Assembly: GCA_015522385.1 (NCBI GenBank)
Contig: WAMJ01000279.1
Span: forward strand, 1 to 34,328
Direction: 5' to 3'
Source: Candidatus Heimdallarchaeota archaeon
GTDB taxonomy: Archaea; Asgardarchaeota; Heimdallarchaeia; Heimdallarchaeales; Kariarchaeaceae
DNA length: 34,328 bases
Of the stretch, positions 7,909 through 15,102 are shown piece by piece. The notes under the pieces were generated by a model. It was not told where the DNA came from. It worked only from the letters and a program-made list of their open reading frames with translations, and did not search any database. Position 1 is the stretch's first letter. Every line of letters begins with the position of its first letter. The translations under genes and the position numbers were made by a program.

Positions 7909-10275
7909 ATGAGTACGGAATCTAGGTCGTATAACTTTCAAATCCTTAAAATATGGGAATCTACACCATCGGATGTGAAAGAACAATCGGGTGTAGGAAC
8001 ACAAAGCTCTGAAACCCACACTGAGTTTGCTAAGGAACTTGGTCTGAAAGAAGCCATCGCTATCGCCGTCGGTGCGATGATCGGTGGTGGTATATTCTCA
8101 GCTCTTGGTAACCTTGCTGCAATTACAGGACCTTCTGCTGTAATCAGTTTTATCCTAGGTGGTATCATTGCTTTTCTTACATCAAACAGCTACTATCGTC
8201 TTGTCAATAAATATCCCAGCGCTGGTGGAGAATTTGTCATCCTTAGAAGGGGGTTCAAGAACCCTTTCATCGGTAATTCTATTGGAATCATGCTCTGGCT
8301 AGGATACAGTGTGACAATTGCCCTCTACGCATTTACCTTTGGGAACTATACCTCTGAATTCTTGTTTGGTTTGACAAACCTACACTTTTTCTCCCTAGAG
8401 AATACAGACTTAGTCAATGGTAGGAAATTTCTCTCGTTCCTCTCGATCTTCATCTTCATGGTCATAAATCTTAGGGGGGTGAAGGAGACCGGAGCAATCC
8501 AGAATGTGATTGTCCTCTTCAAGGTTTCTGTCCTCCTCTTTGTTGGAGTGCTAGGCTTCATACTTTTCAACCCTGACAGATATGTGGAGTTCACAACGAC
8601 ATCCGACCCAGTGATCCAATCATTCGGACAGTTTTCAGGGATTGGCGGTATAATTATCGGGAGTGCAGTGGTCTTTGTGTCTTATGAGGGATTCCAAGTT
8701 ATCGCGAACACGGTTGAGGAGATGAAGAATCCCGCAAGGGATGTGAAGATTGGTATGTACATCTCTGTCATCGTCGTTACTCTGACATACGCAGTAACTA
8801 CCATTGCTACCTACAGTCTTGTGGAAGATACTGGTGCAATTGACGAGACCGCCCTCATCGCTGCAGTTAAGTTCCTCGGAGGATGGGCCGTGCTTCTCGT
8901 CACCCTCGGAGCTGCAGCGAGCACCACCTCTGCCATCAACGCAACCCTCCTTGGTTCCTCCCGGTTAGCATATGTCATGTCTGATTGGAAGGCCTTTCCC
9001 AAATCACTTGCAGTGATCAGCAAGAAGACTCAGGTACCTTGGCTTGCTATTATTGTCACGTCCCTAATCAGTTGGCTCTTTACTTTCGTCGGAAATGCAG
9101 TGGAGATTGCAGAATCAGGATCGATCATATTCCTCGGTATATTCTTGACTATCAATCTCGCTACGCTAAAGGTTTTCCCCAAAGAGAAGAATACCATCGC
9201 CAAGGTTGCAAGTGTTCTAATTGTTCTCTATATGGGTCTCGTTTTTTACTACTTTCTCACTCACTGGGAGAAGTCTCAACTTGCTGTCACTGTACTTGTT
9301 GCTTTCGCAACACTTACAACCCTTTGGCTGTGGATTAATTCTATCCTCTCCCGTGGACAGGAAGTTGATGTGGACAAATACGCCCTTGAGCCCCTTGGCA
9401 AAGAATTGATCAATGAGTTCACTATAACCAGTGGGCCTATGGTAGACGACTTCTTCATCAACCTAGATCACATCTTGATGCCAGTCTCTGGTTCTGCTTT
9501 TGAGACTAACACTTGGCACATAACATCGACAATAGCTCGAAAGTACAATGCTGAAGTAACTCTACTGTCCATTGGTAAGGCCGATATTGACGGAGCTATT
9601 GAGATTTTTGATCATCACAATGTGAAATATAATCATCTACACAAGGAGAGTGGTGAGGTTGCAGATACGATAATTAACACATTCAATTCTGGGAACTATC
9701 AGCTGGTCTGCATGGCATCTAAAAGGAGATCCAGTGTCGTTGATCGACTGTTCGACAAGAGTATCTCCAAGAAGGTGGTCTCAATGATAAAAGGAAATGT
9801 CCTCCAGATCCACCCTCCGGAGTATCAGCAGAAGGATGACTCATTCAAGGATATATTCCTGTTGTTTGATGGGACTGAGAGGGATGTGTTTCTGGCAAGG
9901 TGGGCGAGTGTCATTACATCGGGATCCGAGCAGGGGACGATCAGTGTGTACCACATGGTTCTCATCCCGCAAACCATATCTCTGGAGGATGCAGCCCAGC
10001 TCCCTGAGTTGAAAAGGAGCGCTGAGAATTTTGAGAAGTACGCAACAGATATTTGCGGTCAGCTTGGGTTAGTTGTCAAACCAGTATTTCTCTTTGGTCA
10101 CAACTTCAGGAAGTCCCTCCTTGACCAAATCAAGAAGTATGAGCCTGATGCAGTGTTTATTGGACACTCCCGTGATAAGGGGCTGGTCGATAGAATCAGG
10201 ACTCATCTCTCATACCAGATCTTGGACAGTGTTCCCTCGGGTGTAATCGTCAGCCACACAGAGAACGACGAGTAA
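7909..10275 (+). CDS. APC-family amino-acid permease fused to two UspA-like domains
   Basis: This 788-residue inner-membrane transporter has about 12 membrane helices in residues 45-480. They begin with the APC signature AIAVGAMIGGGIFSALGNLA and include NSYYRLVNKYPSAGGEF, so an amino acid or polyamine is the likely substrate. A cytoplasmic tail (about 510-785) carries two consecutive UspA-like nucleotide-binding folds: DHILMPVSGSAFETN... to VVDRLFDKSISKKVV, then DIFLLFDGTERDVF... to AVFIGHSRDKG. Such fusions are thought to let nucleotide or stress signals gate transport. The ATG at 7909 gives the longest form. An in-frame GTG at 7975 has a better placed TATA-like box (7945-7955) and removes a 22-residue tail of no clear fold, so the true start may be 7975. 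The stop abuts the next convergent gene. Confidence 0.93.
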   Translation: MSTESRSYNFQILKIWESTPSDVKEQSGVGTQSSETHTEFAKELGLKEAIAIAVGAMIGGGIFSALGNLAAITGPSAVISFILGGIIAFLTSNSYYRLVNKYPSAGGEFVILRRGFKNPFIGNSIGIMLWLGYSVTIALYAFTFGNYTSEFLFGLTNLHFFSLENTDLVNGRKFLSFLSIFIFMVINLRGVKETGAIQNVIVLFKVSVLLFVGVLGFILFNPDRYVEFTTTSDPVIQSFGQFSGIGGIIIGSAVVFVSYEGFQVIANTVEEMKNPARDVKIGMYISVIVVTLTYAVTTIATYSLVEDTGAIDETALIAAVKFLGGWAVLLVTLGAAASTTSAINATLLGSSRLAYVMSDWKAFPKSLAVISKKTQVPWLAIIVTSLISWLFTFVGNAVEIAESGSIIFLGIFLTINLATLKVFPKEKNTIAKVASVLIVLYMGLVFYYFLTHWEKSQLAVTVLVAFATLTTLWLWINSILSRGQEVDVDKYALEPLGKELINEFTITSGPMVDDFFINLDHILMPVSGSAFETNTWHITSTIARKYNAEVTLLSIGKADIDGAIEIFDHHNVKYNHLHKESGEVADTIINTFNSGNYQLVCMASKRRSSVVDRLFDKSISKKVVSMIKGNVLQIHPPEYQQKDDSFKDIFLLFDGTERDVFLARWASVITSGSEQGTISVYHMVLIPQTISLEDAAQLPELKRSAENFEKYATDICGQLGLVVKPVFLFGHNFRKSLLDQIKKYEPDAVFIGHSRDKGLVDRIRTHLSYQILDSVPSGVIVSHTENDE
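7945..7955 (+). promoter_or_regulatory. TATA-like box pointing to a GTG start at 7975 for the permease
   Basis: CTTAAAATATG is centred 25 bp upstream of an in-frame GTG at 7975. The ATG at 7909 has no comparable element at that distance, so this box argues for the shorter permease. Confidence 0.4.
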
Positions 10276-11013
10276 CTACACCCTGTGGAGAAGATAGAAG
10301 AGCATCAGTGCTGCATTTTTGCTCAGATCCTCCACTGTTGTCATTGAAAGAGGGAGAAATGCCCCAGCTTCCATAAAATCGTTCTTTAGGATATCGTAAC
10401 TCATCCACTCTCTCTTGAACTTCTCTAGTGAATTGTTAAGCATAGCGTCTATATGGTTTTGCGCATTGTGGGTGGAGAATATATGGGTGGGTCTGATTTT
10501 TGTGACTACGTTGAGAACAGTTTGAATAATTTGTCTCTCATTCTGCTTTTCACCTGAAATAGTGATTAGTAGTGGGGCGCGGAGGATCGATACTGACAGC
10601 TGGTTGTCCATTGTAAAAGTCGCCATTGCTAGAAAATTCTCCGTCTTGATACTTTGAATCTCTATCTGTTTTTCCTCGTATTCACGTATTCGCTGTAACC
10701 TTTCCTCAAAGTTAAAGGGAGAGTTACGTATTACATTGTCAAACCTCGAATCTCGTGGATTTATGCTTAGGATTTCATCGACATTCTCAATTCCGTAACG
10801 TTCGAGCCACAGAAGTTCATCGGGTGTGAAGAGCTTGGTCTCCCGCAATGAGATATTCCTTACCCCATTGTATTTTATGATGAGCTCTGTCTCCAAGGGT
10901 GGATCGAGGTAAATGTCCTCAATATTGAGTACCTCTGAAAAAATAGACACTCCCTTATTCACTGGTAGAATTGCCTTGCAGGTTACTGAACTCTGTGATA
11001 GTGGAACGAGCAC
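10276..11013 (-). CDS. Unknown 245-residue soluble protein
   Basis: I do not recognise this protein. It has no membrane segments or signal peptide. The N-terminal third is strand-rich (KAILPVNKGVSIFSEVL, ETELIIKYNGVRNISL). A middle helical part follows (about residues 75-125; FTPDELLWLERYGIENVDEILS, then a charged helix EERLQRIREYEEKQIEIQ). The C-terminal half alternates strands and helices (NQLSVSILRAPLLITISG, QIIQTVLNVVTKIRPTHIF). The start is a GTG whose TATA-like box (11034-11044) is centred exactly 26 bp upstream, so the gene is very probably real and leaderless. Its stop directly abuts the stop of the permease gene, and it lies downstream of the two-winged-helix regulator on the same strand. 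Confidence 0.75.
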   Translation of the reverse strand: MLVPLSQSSVTCKAILPVNKGVSIFSEVLNIEDIYLDPPLETELIIKYNGVRNISLRETKLFTPDELLWLERYGIENVDEILSINPRDSRFDNVIRNSPFNFEERLQRIREYEEKQIEIQSIKTENFLAMATFTMDNQLSVSILRAPLLITISGEKQNERQIIQTVLNVVTKIRPTHIFSTHNAQNHIDAMLNNSLEKFKREWMSYDILKNDFMEAGAFLPLSMTTVEDLSKNAALMLFYLLHRV

Positions 11014-11033
11014 GTTGTTACACTCTCGATCTG

Positions 11034-11044
11034 CTATTTAAACC
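11034..11044 (-). promoter_or_regulatory. TATA-like box for the 245-residue protein
   Basis: The minus strand reads GGTTTAAATAG, centred 26 bp upstream of the GTG at 11013. It sits just before the stop of the upstream regulator gene, giving this gene its own promoter. Confidence 0.65.
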
Positions 11045-11046
11045 CC

Positions 11047-11763
11047 TTAAACCACAGTGAGCTTATACTCGTTAACTGGTGCTTTGCCCTCTTCAATTAT
11101 TACATTATAGGTAATCAATCCCTTTTCTATCAGACGTTCAATTATGGGTGAGAGGGTGACGGGTGTTAGAGAAAGCTTGTCCATAATTTCCTTCTGTCTC
11201 ATCTTCCCTCCATTCTCCAACATTGTCACAATGAGCTCTGACTCTTGAGGGTCTAGCCCATGCTTTTTCAAGAGTTCTCCAATATGTTGAAGCATCCCTT
11301 GATACCTCCGCAGAAGTCTCGTCTGCTGGAGTTCGAGAAACTCCAACTCATCAAGGATCTGAGGGAGATAGAGCAGTCCTTGCTGAATGATCTCTTCTAG
11401 ATCGAATTCCTCATCTGGTGCTTCCAAGTGCATTGTCGGAGAGACGGGCATCGTCCCATCGTCTCTTAAATTGGATATATTTGAGTAGTATAGATTCTGC
11501 CCTATTGATATTCTAAATACTAGTCCCCGATTCAGAGTGTAGTATTCACGAGACGGACCGATGTTAGACTTCTTCATATGCGCCTCAACTAACCCGTACT
11601 CCTTGAGTTGCTCTAGGTGCTTCGTGATAGCTCTTGGTGTAATCTTCAGGATTTTTGCGAGTTCGTATGCATACCGATCTTCTGTAGAAAGAAGTCGAAG
11701 GATCTCCCTTCTATAGGTATTTGAGAGTATCTTCAGGATGTCGTCTATGTTGTGGTCCGCCAT
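11047..11763 (-). CDS. ArsR-like regulator with two winged-helix domains
   Basis: This 238-residue DNA-binding protein is probably a transcription factor. The N-terminal ArsR-type winged helix (about residues 5-75) has ILSNTYRREILRLLS, then YAYELAKILKITPRAITKHLEQLKEYGLVE. A central acidic and leucine-rich stretch (about 110-165) could be a dimerisation helix. A second winged helix ends the protein (about 170-238; LVTMLENGGKMRQKEIMDKL, then LSPIIERLIEKGLITY). Two DNA-reading heads in one chain could bind two half-sites or bridge sites. The gene is divergent from the small ORF plus queE unit, whose promoter is one candidate target. The start is an ATG with an A/T-rich element at 11779-11789. 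Confidence 0.85.
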   Translation of the reverse strand: MADHNIDDILKILSNTYRREILRLLSTEDRYAYELAKILKITPRAITKHLEQLKEYGLVEAHMKKSNIGPSREYYTLNRGLVFRISIGQNLYYSNISNLRDDGTMPVSPTMHLEAPDEEFDLEEIIQQGLLYLPQILDELEFLELQQTRLLRRYQGMLQHIGELLKKHGLDPQESELIVTMLENGGKMRQKEIMDKLSLTPVTLSPIIERLIEKGLITYNVIIEEGKAPVNEYKLTVV

Positions 11764-11778
11764 GGTCTCATCCCTCGC

Positions 11779-11789
11779 TATTATACTAT
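11779..11789 (-). promoter_or_regulatory. Probable TATA-like box for the two-winged-helix regulator
   Basis: The minus strand reads ATAGTATAATA, centred about 21-22 bp upstream of the ATG at 11763. A second A/T-rich element (about 11802-11814) lies farther upstream and may belong to either divergent gene. Confidence 0.4.
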
Positions 11790-11838
11790 GGGTACAATAG
11801 CATATAAATATTCCTCTGAGTCCTCTTCTTTAGGAAGG

Positions 11839-11848
11839 TTTTTAGAAA
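11839..11848 (+). promoter_or_regulatory. TATA-like box for the small ORF-queE unit
   Basis: TTTTTAGAAA is centred 26 bp upstream of the GTG at 11869 and predicts a leaderless two-gene mRNA. Confidence 0.5.
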
Positions 11849-11868
11849 TTTAGACAGACAGACTCATA

Positions 11869-12054
11869 GTGAGTGAATCTCTAGACCACTTCGACATATT
11901 TGCCATCTCCGTCTTTGGGAAGAGTTACTTTGAGTTGGAAGATCAAATCGAATGTGATATTTCACAGATTCTTAAATACAGTTACTCCACGATTACACAG
12001 GCACTGACCGATCTATTGCATCTAATCTCTGGACAGCAGGTCTGCAGGGAGTGA
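11869..12054 (+). CDS. Small unknown protein coupled to queE
   Basis: This 61-residue protein (GTG start) is not recognised. It has an acidic, mainly helical sequence with no membrane segment: SLDHFDIFAISVFGKS, FELEDQIECDISQILKYSY, then TITQALTDLLHLIS. It is probably real because a TATA-like box is centred 26 bp upstream and its stop overlaps the queE start in a TGATG junction, the pattern of translational coupling. It could be a regulatory or partner peptide for the deazaguanine pathway, but nothing in the sequence shows that directly. Confidence 0.55.
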   Translation: MSESLDHFDIFAISVFGKSYFELEDQIECDISQILKYSYSTITQALTDLLHLISGQQVCRE

Positions 12055-12758
12055 TGAAATTGAATATATCTGAGATTTTCTACTCGATCCAAGGTGAGGG
12101 GCTCTATTTAGGGCACCCCAGCATATTTGTCAGGACCTCTGGCTGTAATCTACGGTGTGCATGGTGTGACACCCCATACACAAGCTGGGATCCTGAGCGG
12201 AATGAAATGGAAGTGGGTGAGGTCATGGACAAAATCCGTATTTTATCTCCCAAATCTTTCACCCCTCATGTTGTCATAACAGGTGGTGAGCCCTACATGC
12301 AGAAGGAACTCCCTGAACTTATCCACTGTTTGAAAGAGCAGGGTTATCCCGTAACAGTCGAAACCAACGGAACCATCTTCCGAGAAACGGAAGCTGACTT
12401 TCTGTCAATCAGTCCCAAACTTTCAAATTCCACCCCTAGTGACAGTCGTTGGAAGAAAATACACGAGGAGAAGCGTATCCAGTACGGACCTCTTGTTGAA
12501 CTCATTCAATCCGCAAGATACCAGCTAAAATTTGTAATTGAAAATAAGAATGACTTGGAAGAGGTAGATCGAATTGTGCACAGGATTAGGGAGCATGTGG
12601 ATATATGTAATGAGAATATCGTTCTGATGCCGCAAGGTCGAGAAGTTTCGGAGATCAGGGAAAAATATCTGCTCTTGGTCGAGAAATGCTTAAATAAGGG
12701 ATACCGTCTGACCCCTAGGCTACACGTGGATATTTGGGGCGATCAGAGAGGTCACTGA
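12054..12758 (+). CDS. queE: 7-carboxy-7-deazaguanine synthase QueE
   Basis: This 234-residue radical SAM enzyme converts 6-carboxytetrahydropterin to 7-carboxy-7-deazaguanine, on the route to preQ0 and archaeosine in tRNA. The N terminus has the QueE signature EIFYSIQGEG. The 4Fe-4S-binding cysteines follow as CX3CX2C (C31, C35, C38 in SGCNLRCAWCDT). The SAM-binding TGGEP motif lies near residue 80, with VETNGT and SISPKL downstream. The C terminus has LMPQGR and LTPRLHVDIWGDQRG, typical of the family. The ATG at 12054 overlaps the preceding stop (TGATG), so translation is probably coupled; an in-frame GTG one codon earlier is less likely. It overlaps the convergent DHH-family gene by 7 bases. 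Confidence 0.95.
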   Translation: MKLNISEIFYSIQGEGLYLGHPSIFVRTSGCNLRCAWCDTPYTSWDPERNEMEVGEVMDKIRILSPKSFTPHVVITGGEPYMQKELPELIHCLKEQGYPVTVETNGTIFRETEADFLSISPKLSNSTPSDSRWKKIHEEKRIQYGPLVELIQSARYQLKFVIENKNDLEEVDRIVHRIREHVDICNENIVLMPQGREVSEIREKYLLLVEKCLNKGYRLTPRLHVDIWGDQRGH

Positions 12759-13873
12759 TTACTGCTTTTCTTCTTTTTGACGACCTTATCCTTCCTCACC
12801 CATGGTGGTTTGAGCGAGTATGCCCACTGTTGGATGGAAGTAAGAAACGGAATAAGTTTATCCCTTTTGAGTGTTATACGGTAGGCGTCCTTTGAACCAC
12901 CTGCAGACTTAGCGAGGGCAAGCTGTCCAAGTCTCTCCAAGTCGACCTTGAGCCTATAGTGATTTCGAATTGAGATGCTGTAAAACTGCTTGGTTTCGTT
13001 GTGCGTGATAAGCAGTATGACCGCAGACCACTCGCCTGCAAGATGCCCTGCAATAGTTCCTCTAGCCTTGCCAAAATCGTTTCTATCGAGGCAGAAGACT
13101 GCAAGTATTCTAGGATTAGCCGAGATCTCAAGGATCTCTGAGTTCTTCAGTACATGCCTGAACAATCGATCCCGGTGCTTATTCGCTAGCTCTGAGTACT
13201 CTATAATTTCTTGGTGTTTGGTGAAGTCGAGGTTCACATCGTGTGCAAGCTCCCAACTAATCCTGTGGAGGAAGCTCCTTTCCTTCCAAGCACCCCATGC
13301 CACGGACGCTTGGAGCATTCGCAGACCCTCCTTCTCCGGGATCATGTCACGCATCTCATTGAAGGTCGACTCTCTGTCCGAGAGAGCCCCCAACTTCTGC
13401 AACCTTACTGTCTCTTTGGTTCCCATAAATTTCTGGATCACAGATGCTGCTGCAGTTCCAATCTCTCCAAGGTATGTCTTCACCCCTGCCTTTTCAAGCT
13501 TCGGAAGAAGAGTAGCCCCGTTGTATTTGTTTGAGTGGCTGTCAAAGTACAGCACTCTAATTCCCAGTTTCCTAAAGTAGGTCGCTGACTCTGCGAATTC
13601 CTCAATAGAGGCTTTGTTAATTCCCACATCTACCACGAAGATATCTAACTCATTCGCATAGTTCGGATCCTTTGTTTGCCGTTTTTTCAGCGTTCGCTTG
13701 AACCGTCGCAATGCTTCTGGTAGGGATCTTGCGGTAACAAATTTAATCTGGAAGTTACCGAGATACCGCCTAGCGACAATTGTAGCCGACATCAATCCAT
13801 CTACATCTTCGTCGGCGAAAATTACCGCATATTTCCGCGGTTTCCACGATGTACGTTCTACATCAATAGTCAA
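12752..13873 (-). CDS. DHH-family phosphoesterase (RecJ/GAN-like), divergent motif III
   Basis: This 373-residue protein has the DHH superfamily fold, which in archaea includes RecJ/GAN-like nucleases of the replisome and nanoRNases. Metal-binding motifs are visible: motif I in IFADEDVDGLMSA, motif II in IFVVDVGIN, motif III as YFDSHSN (the canonical DHH reads DSH here) and motif IV in GALSDRES. The C-terminal part (about residues 255-345) resembles DHHA1 (YSISIRN... GQLALAKSAGGS), but its glycine motif GGSKDA lacks the usual histidine. A lysine-rich tail (KVVKKKKSSN) ends the protein. The TTG start has no clear TATA box at the expected distance, so the exact N terminus is uncertain. Nuclease activity is inferred, not shown. 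Confidence 0.82.
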   Translation of the reverse strand: MTIDVERTSWKPRKYAVIFADEDVDGLMSATIVARRYLGNFQIKFVTARSLPEALRRFKRTLKKRQTKDPNYANELDIFVVDVGINKASIEEFAESATYFRKLGIRVLYFDSHSNKYNGATLLPKLEKAGVKTYLGEIGTAAASVIQKFMGTKETVRLQKLGALSDRESTFNEMRDMIPEKEGLRMLQASVAWGAWKERSFLHRISWELAHDVNLDFTKHQEIIEYSELANKHRDRLFRHVLKNSEILEISANPRILAVFCLDRNDFGKARGTIAGHLAGEWSAVILLITHNETKQFYSISIRNHYRLKVDLERLGQLALAKSAGGSKDAYRITLKRDKLIPFLTSIQQWAYSLKPPWVRKDKVVKKKKSSNQ

Positions 13874-13978
13874 AATTTATCAACAATCAGATTTCTTCAT
13901 ATCCATATTAATTGTTTATCTTTCTGTCTCCCTTTCCTTATTCTCCTCGCGATGGTTTGATTTGCGAATTATTATAAC

Positions 13979-14551
13979 ATGAAAAATAGGCACTCTACTG
14001 TGGACTCATCCAACCTTGAAACAATCTTTGAGAACCGGAAAGACAAGGTAATTGCAGGAATAACTGGTCTCATCGCCTTTGTCTTCTCCTACATCATCTT
14101 TGTGACATCTCCTGGCACCTCGTATTTTAGGAGTGAACAACTTCTTCTGCTTGCCCTCTTGATTGGTGTCATGATCTTCATCATCCAGATCTCACCATCA
14201 GATAGAATCATTATTCGACAGAATCATGGGTATATCGAGTTTCTCACCACTATATCCTCCAAGAAAGTGAGTGGAATTGTGAAATGGGAGGATGTTATCG
14301 ACATTCAGATTGTTGAACATGATGCACACAAAGGTTTCTTCACCAAGCACGAGGTCACATTGGATGAGATCTGGAGGACACAATTGATCTGCCGATTCAA
14401 GTCCCACGGATCAGAGCAAGAGGTCTCGATTTTAGGAAACTCACCCGCCTATACCGAAAATATCCGGAAACTCATCAATTGGGGTATGCTTGTTCGGAGC
14501 GATTCCAATGTTCCGCTCTATGCGCTAAATTCAGAAAAAGTAGTCCCCTGA
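13979..14551 (+). CDS. Small membrane protein with bPH-like domain
   Basis: This 190-residue protein is not assigned a function. Two adjacent membrane helices near the N terminus (about residues 25-45, VIAGITGLIAFVFSYIIFV, and 53-72, EQLLLLALLIGVMIFIIQI) are followed by a strand-rich cytosolic domain. The order RIIIRQNHGYIEFLTTI, KVSGIVKWEDVIDIQIVE, TQLICRFKS and EQEVSILG ends in a helix (YTENIRKLINWGM), which resembles bacterial PH-like domains of membrane proteins. Two starts are possible: ATG at 13979, or GTG at 14000, which has an A/T-rich element (13967-13978) centred about 27 bp upstream. The gene stands alone, divergent from the DHH-family gene. Confidence 0.7.
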   Translation: MKNRHSTVDSSNLETIFENRKDKVIAGITGLIAFVFSYIIFVTSPGTSYFRSEQLLLLALLIGVMIFIIQISPSDRIIIRQNHGYIEFLTTISSKKVSGIVKWEDVIDIQIVEHDAHKGFFTKHEVTLDEIWRTQLICRFKSHGSEQEVSILGNSPAYTENIRKLINWGMLVRSDSNVPLYALNSEKVVP

Positions 14552-14702
14552 TTCTCTTCCTAAACAGATTACACTGCCCCCCTATCATTTCCACTGGAGA
14601 ACTGGCTAGTATTGTTCGGCATAGGGGTTGAGGTCTGAAAATACAAGATATTAGTAATTGTGTTAATTGTATCGGAAATAGTTTCCGATATTAGAAATAT
14701 GT

Positions 14703-14716
14703 AAATTTATATAATT
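14703..14716 (+). promoter_or_regulatory. TATA-like box for the 107-residue protein
   Basis: AATTTATATAATTT is centred about 33 bp upstream of the GTG at 14742 and 41 bp upstream of the ATG at 14751, so the mRNA probably has a short leader. The 190-bp gap 14552-14741 shows nothing else that I can support. Confidence 0.5.
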
Positions 14717-14741
14717 TGATGATGAAGCTAAATATGTAATA

Positions 14742-15065
14742 GTGATCGTAATGCTTGACATAAACACTGCAGTTGCAAAATTCTCCTCTCTGATCCAATC
14801 TAGATCCAGCCTTAGGTCTGTTGCTGGAAATGACTCCCTAGGGAGTTCTCCCTTGAGGATGCTGGGGGAGATGATGCTCAACAGATTTGCATCCCAGATA
14901 TCTTCGCAATCTCTCCTTGCAGAACAGAAGGAGGATATACGCGACGAGATCCTTGAGAATGTAGTAAGTTCTTTCGCCCTTGCGGGTATTCTTGGAATTG
15001 ACCTCAACCGGGAATTGAATGAACTTATACGACTACTCGAAAGTGTGTCCGCGGAAGCTAGCTGA
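14742..15065 (+). CDS. Small helical protein, possibly MazG-like
   Basis: This 107-residue protein (GTG at 14742, or ATG at 14751) is mostly helical, with no membrane segment. The C-terminal part (EDIRDEILENVVSSFALAG, then ILGIDLNRELNELIRLLE) loosely resembles the second half of MazG-type nucleotide pyrophosphohydrolases. The first EXXE metal motif and the usual aspartate after it are not visible, so catalysis is doubtful. It lies 37 bp upstream of the PolD small-subunit gene, which has its own TATA-like box. Function is unassigned; the link to DNA metabolism is only by neighbourhood. Confidence 0.55.
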   Translation: MIVMLDINTAVAKFSSLIQSRSSLRSVAGNDSLGSSPLRMLGEMMLNRFASQISSQSLLAEQKEDIRDEILENVVSSFALAGILGIDLNRELNELIRLLESVSAEAS

Positions 15066-15072
15066 CTTCGAA

Positions 15073-15083
15073 TAATTTAATAC
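15073..15083 (+). promoter_or_regulatory. TATA-like box for the polD small-subunit gene
   Basis: TAATTTAATAC is centred 25-26 bp upstream of the GTG at 15103. Confidence 0.6.
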
Positions 15084-15102
15084 AATTGCAGTTCATACAG
15101 AT

